Source of the DNA: Thermus sp. JCM 17653
GTDB taxonomy: Bacteria; Deinococcota; Deinococci; Deinococcales; Thermaceae
DNA: 12,399 nucleotides
Direction of reading: 5' to 3'
NCBI GenBank assembly: GCA_001311585.1
Contig: BBBN01000021.1
Span: 1 to 12,399 of the forward strand
A model generated the notes under the pieces. That model did no database searches and was not told where the DNA came from. It saw nothing but the letters and a program-made list of their open reading frames with translations. Positions 8,022 through 12,399 of this stretch are shown piece after piece. A program made the position numbers and the translations under genes. The number at the start of each line of letters is the position of its first letter. The stretch's first letter is position 1.

Positions 8022-9047
8022 ATGGGACGGATCCTCAGGGGCCTTGCGGGAGGAGGGGATTTGCGGGTGGTGGCCGCCGAGACCACGGACGTGGTGGAGG
8101 AGGCGAGGCTTCGTCACAACCTCTCCCCCACGGCCACCGCCGCCCTTGGCCGGGCCATGACCGGGGCGCTCCTTTTGGCCCAGCTTCTCCTCAAGACCCC
8201 CAAGGAGCGCCTTACCCTGCGCCTGGAGGGTGCGGGGCCCCTGGGGGGGCTTGTGGTGGAGGCGGACGTCCTGGGCAGCGTGCGGGGCTACGTGAAAAAC
8301 CCCCAGGCCGAGGTGCCCCTCCGCGAGGACGGGAAGCTGAACGTGGGGGCGCTCGTGGGGGCCGGGGTCTTGCGGGTGGACCGGAGCCTGCCCAACGGGG
8401 AGGTCTACACCAGCACCGTGCCCTTGGTCTCGGGGGAGATCGCCGAGGACTTGGCCCACTACCTCTGGCAGTCGGAGCAGGTCCCTTCCGCCCTCCTCCT
8501 CGGCGTGCGGGTCAAGGGGGAAGGGGAGGTGGAGGTGGCGGGGGGGCTGGCCGTGCAGGTGATGCCCGGGGCTAAGGAGGAGGTGATTTCCCGCCTCGAG
8601 GCCAACCTGAAGGCCCTCCCCGGCCTCACCCCCCTCCTCCGGGAAAGGGGCCTGGAAGGGGCCCTGGAGGCCCTCCTTGCGGGCCTAGGCTTTGAGCGCA
8701 CCGACCTCCGCGCCCTGGGCTACTCTCAGGACGAGATCCCCGCCCGCTTCCGCTGCCGCTGCAACCGGGAAAAGGCCCTGGAAGCCCTGGTCTTCTTCAC
8801 CCCCGAGGAGCGGGAGGAGATGATCGTGAAGGACGGGGGGGCGGAGGTGGTCTGCCACTGGTGCGGGGAGGCCTACCGCTTCTCCCCCGAGGAGATGCGC
8901 TCCCTGGTGGCCGAGGTGCGCTGCCCCGACTGCGGGGCGCTTTGGCTCTACCCCAAGGGGGACGGCACCCTGGCCCGCATAGAGGGGGATACCTGCCGCT
9001 GCGGCCGCAGGGTGGAGCTTCCTTCGGAAACCCGGCCCAAGGCCTGA
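8022..9047 (+). CDS. hslO: Redox-regulated chaperone Hsp33 with an extra C-terminal cysteine module
   Basis: Hsp33 is a cytoplasmic holdase activated when oxidation releases zinc from four cysteines. The N-terminal core is typical (NLSPTATAALGRAMTGALLLA, GYVKNP, GEVYTSTVPLVSGEIAEDLA), and QVMPGA is the usual QLLPGA element. The zinc switch is Cys245-x-Cys247 and Cys278-x2-Cys281 (RCRCN, CHWCG). Most family members end about ten to fifteen residues later, near 290 aa. This one is 341 aa and adds Cys301-x2-Cys304 (RCPDCGALW) and Cys325-x-Cys327 (TCRCGRR), which looks like a second zinc-ribbon-like site. There is no frameshift anywhere in the gene, so the extension is not an artefact of frame change. 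It heads a run hsp33-usp-oah2 with gaps of 12 and 9 bp. Confidence 0.92.
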   Translation: MGRILRGLAGGGDLRVVAAETTDVVEEARLRHNLSPTATAALGRAMTGALLLAQLLLKTPKERLTLRLEGAGPLGGLVVEADVLGSVRGYVKNPQAEVPLREDGKLNVGALVGAGVLRVDRSLPNGEVYTSTVPLVSGEIAEDLAHYLWQSEQVPSALLLGVRVKGEGEVEVAGGLAVQVMPGAKEEVISRLEANLKALPGLTPLLRERGLEGALEALLAGLGFERTDLRALGYSQDEIPARFRCRCNREKALEALVFFTPEEREEMIVKDGGAEVVCHWCGEAYRFSPEEMRSLVAEVRCPDCGALWLYPKGDGTLARIEGDTCRCGRRVELPSETRPKA

Positions 9048-9059
9048 TAAGCTTAGGGC

Positions 9060-10720
<1,661 letters not shown>

Positions 10721-10737
10721 CCGGGGACTTGTGGAGA

Positions 10738-10782
10738 TTTATAGCACATGCGTGTTTTATCGTGAAAATAGTCGCTAATAAA
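10738..10782 (+). promoter_or_regulatory. AT-rich island between oah2 and merR, probable promoter region
   Basis: This stretch is about two thirds A+T in a background near 70% G+C, the only such patch in the window. It holds several -10-like hexamers (TTTTAT, TAATAA) and a weak TTGTGG at 10729-10734. I cannot choose one promoter. TTGTGG to TTTTAT gives a 20-bp spacing, like that of MerR-activated promoters, but no convincing MerR dyad lies between them. Confidence 0.35.
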
Positions 10783-10821
10783 CCCTCTGCGGCCCGTTCT
10801 CCCCGGGGAACCCCCGAGCCC

Positions 10822-10850
10822 TAGACGGAAGCCGAGCGCCGGGCTACCCT
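10822..10850 (+). promoter_or_regulatory. Alternative GC-rich promoter candidate for merR
   Basis: TAGACG (10822-10827), a 17-bp spacer and TACCCT (10845-10850) match a Thermus-like promoter moderately. This would give a start near 10857 and a leader carrying GGAGG at 10880-10884. The leader would include an imperfect inverted repeat, TGGGG and CCCCA, at 10858-10875. Confidence 0.25.
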
Positions 10851-10892
10851 GAGGTCCTGGGGGAGCGTTTCCCCATCCTGGAGGCGACATCA

Positions 10893-11320
10893 ATGCCCTC
10901 TACCATTGGTCGGCTGGCCCGCGAGTTCGGCCTTTCCCCGGATGCCCTTCGCTACTACGAAAGGCTTGGCCTCCTTGCCCCGGAGGGCCGGACGCCCGCC
11001 GGGTACCGCCTCTACGGGGAGGAGGCCCGGCGCCGTCTCCGCTTCATCAAGGAGGCCCAGGCGGCGGGGCTTAGGCTGGAGGACGTCGCCGAAATCCTCC
11101 AGGCCATGGAGCGGGCAAGCCGCCCTGCCGCCACGTGCAGGAGATGCTGCGGGCCCGCCTGGAGGAGGTGAGGCGGCGCCTTCGGGAGCTTGAGGCCCTG
11201 GAGGAGGCCCTCGCCCGCCGCCTGGCCTACGCCGAGGCCCACCCCGACCCGGCCTGCGACGGGAAGGACCACTGCGTCTACCTGGACCCCCTTGACCCTG
11301 GAGCCCGCTCCAGGGTCTAG
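10893..11320 (+). CDS. merR: MerR-family metal-responsive regulator (one frameshift)
   Basis: The N-terminal winged helix is typical: TIGRLAREFGLSPDALRYYERLGLL, then GYRLYGEEARRRLRFI. After it comes a dimerisation helix of about residues 81-112. Metal-binding cysteines are Cys79 (PPCRHVQ), Cys122 and Cys128 (ACDGKDHC). Loss of one G near 11115 breaks the frame just before Cys79; restoring it gives ERGKPPCRH and a 142-aa protein, the usual size. The start at 10893 has GGAGG 8 bp upstream. The HMA gene follows after 9 bp. Context with merA indicates Hg(II) sensing, though the Cys-x5-Cys spacing differs from the Cys-x8-Cys of Tn501 MerR, so another thiophilic metal is possible. Confidence 0.85.
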
Positions 11321-11329
11321 CCTGGGGGC

Positions 11330-11539
11330 ATGGAGAAGAACCGGTACCGCATCAAGGTCCCTGGGATCCACTGCGCAGGGTGCATCCGCACGGTGGAGCA
11401 TGCCCTGGGCCAGGTGGCCGGCGTGGAGAAGGTGCGGGTGGACTACCTTAGGAAGGAGGCCCACGTCCTGGGGGAGGCCTCCTTGGGGGACCTTCTCGCC
11501 GCTCTAGAGCGGGTGGGCTACCCGGGGGAGGCCCTATGA
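11330..11539 (+). CDS. Small heavy-metal-associated (HMA) domain protein
   Basis: A 69-residue protein made of one ferredoxin-like HMA domain. It has the metal motif GIHCAGC (Cys15, Cys18), then helix-strand elements and the end GYPGEAL. It has no signal peptide, so it is cytoplasmic, unlike periplasmic MerP. MerA of many bacteria carries such a domain at its N-terminus; here MerA lacks it and this gene overlaps the merA start by four bases (ATGA), so the protein probably hands Hg(II) to MerA in trans. A copper-chaperone-like role is the alternative. The frame is intact. Confidence 0.85.
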   Translation: MEKNRYRIKVPGIHCAGCIRTVEHALGQVAGVEKVRVDYLRKEAHVLGEASLGDLLAALERVGYPGEAL

Positions 11540-12399
11540 CCTACGACCTCCTCATCGTGGGCTCGGGCTCCGCCGGGGTGGCGGCGGCCCTGGAGGCGAG
11601 CGCCTGGGGGCGAAAGCCGCCGTGGTGGAGGCGGGGGTTTTGGGGGGGACCTGCGTCAACGTGGGGTGCGTCCCCTCCAAGTACCTCCTCCGGGCGGCGG
11701 ACGCTTCCACCGGGCGGGCCACCCCGTCTTCCCTGGCCTCCGCACGGGGGCCTCGGGGTGGACTGGAAGGCCCTCCTTTCCGGCAAGGAGGCCCTGGTCT
11801 CGGCCTCAGGAAGGAGAAGTACCAGGAGGTCCTCGAGGCGGCGGGGGTCCCCGTGATCCGGGGGAGGGCCCGCTTCCTGGACGGGGAAAGGATGGAGGTG
11901 GAGGGGCGGGAGGTCCTGGCCGGGCGGTACCTCCTCGCCACCGGGGCGAGGCCCTTTCTTCCCCCCATCCCGGGGCTCCGGGAGAGCGCCCCTTGGACCT
12001 ACCTCGAGGTCCTCTCCGCCCCCGCCCTCCCCGAAAGCCTCCTGGTGGTGGGGGGAGGGCCCATCGGCCTTGAGCTCGCCCAGGCCTTCGCCCGGCTTGG
12101 GAGCCGGGTGGTGGTCCTCGAGGCCCTGCCCGAGGTCCTGCCCCAGGAGGACCGGGAGCTTGCCCGGCTCCTTCGGGGCTACCTGGAGGAGGAGGGCCTT
12201 AGGGTCCACACCGGGGTCCGGGTGGAGGCCGTGGCCCGGGAAGGGCGGTTCCAGGTCAAGACCGACCAGGCGGTTTTTGAGGCGGAGCGCCTCCTCGTGG
12301 CCACGGGGAGGAGGCCGGCCCTGGAGGGGCTCGGCCTGGAGCGGGCGGGGGTAGAGCGGGACGAGCGGGGCTTCCTCAAGGTGGACCCCACCTTGCGCA
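11536..12399 (+). CDS. merA: Mercuric reductase MerA, N-terminal part (four frameshifts, cut by window edge)
   Basis: MerA is a flavin disulfide reductase that reduces Hg(II) to Hg(0) with NADPH. It begins MTYDLLIVGSGSAGVAAALEA (FAD site). After frame repair it continues GGTCVNVGCVPSK (active-site Cys pair), LLATGARP, VVGGGPIGLELAQAFARLG (NADPH site) and LLVATGRRP. The C-terminal cysteines that bind Hg(II) are beyond the window. Single bases are missing near 11603, 11703, 11758 and 11803; from about 11810 the frame is open to the last base. There is no N-terminal HMA domain; that function is encoded by the preceding gene, whose stop overlaps this start. Dihydrolipoamide dehydrogenase is the main alternative, but CVNVGCVPSK together with merR and HMA neighbours favours MerA. 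Confidence 0.85.

Noticed and set aside
10796..10811. Hairpin around CCCCGGGG as an oah2 terminator
   Set aside because: Only about six pairs with a G-U and a tight loop, with no T-run; not better than chance in this composition.
10721..12399. mer cluster carried by a transposon
   Set aside because: No transposase, terminal repeats, recombination site or composition change is visible in the window.

Overview
The window is very GC-rich, with G or C in almost every third codon position and tightly packed genes. Gene content and order point to the genus Thermus, most likely T. thermophilus or a close relative; this is recognition from memory, with no database search. Nothing suggests phage, IS or CRISPR content.

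Layout. (1) 1-1099, minus: the 5' part of an outer-membrane beta-barrel protein with a signal peptide, running off the left edge. (2) 1219-6451, plus: a fatty-acid beta-oxidation operon of the FadN-FadA-FadE type. It encodes a fused 3-hydroxyacyl-CoA dehydrogenase/enoyl-CoA hydratase, a thiolase and an acyl-CoA dehydrogenase. It is driven by a good sigma-70-type promoter (TTGACA, 17 bp, TAAACT) with a 17-bp dyad over the start site. (3) 6457-6540: two strong hairpins between convergent operons. (4) 6543-7984, minus: cysteinyl-tRNA synthetase. (5) 8022-10720, plus: hsp33, a universal stress protein and an O-acetylhomoserine sulfhydrylase-like gene (oah2), closely spaced and probably co-transcribed. 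(6) 10893-12399, plus: a mercury-resistance cluster with MerR, a 69-aa heavy-metal-binding protein and MerA, the last cut by the right edge.

How the genes fit together. The left half would import and degrade fatty acids. The right half is a thiol and metal stress block. Hsp33 is a redox-switched chaperone, Oah2 makes homocysteine (a precursor of low-molecular-weight thiols), MerR senses the metal, the small HMA protein can hand Hg(II) over, and MerA reduces it. CysS uses cysteine. Linkage of oah2 with mer genes is, as I recall, already reported for T. thermophilus HB27.

Sequence quality matters. Eight of the eleven genes are broken by frameshifts. I count about 21, and every one is explained by loss of a single G or C from a short run. 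The disrupted genes include an essential tRNA synthetase, and the conserved motifs resume in the next frame, so I treat them as sequencing deletions rather than pseudogenes and annotate each gene as one CDS. Only hsp33, usp and the HMA gene read through cleanly. The most interesting positive observations are a second four-cysteine module at the C-terminus of Hsp33, the dyad on the fad promoter, and the 37-bp gap between cysS and hsp33 that appears to hold two opposed leaderless promoters.
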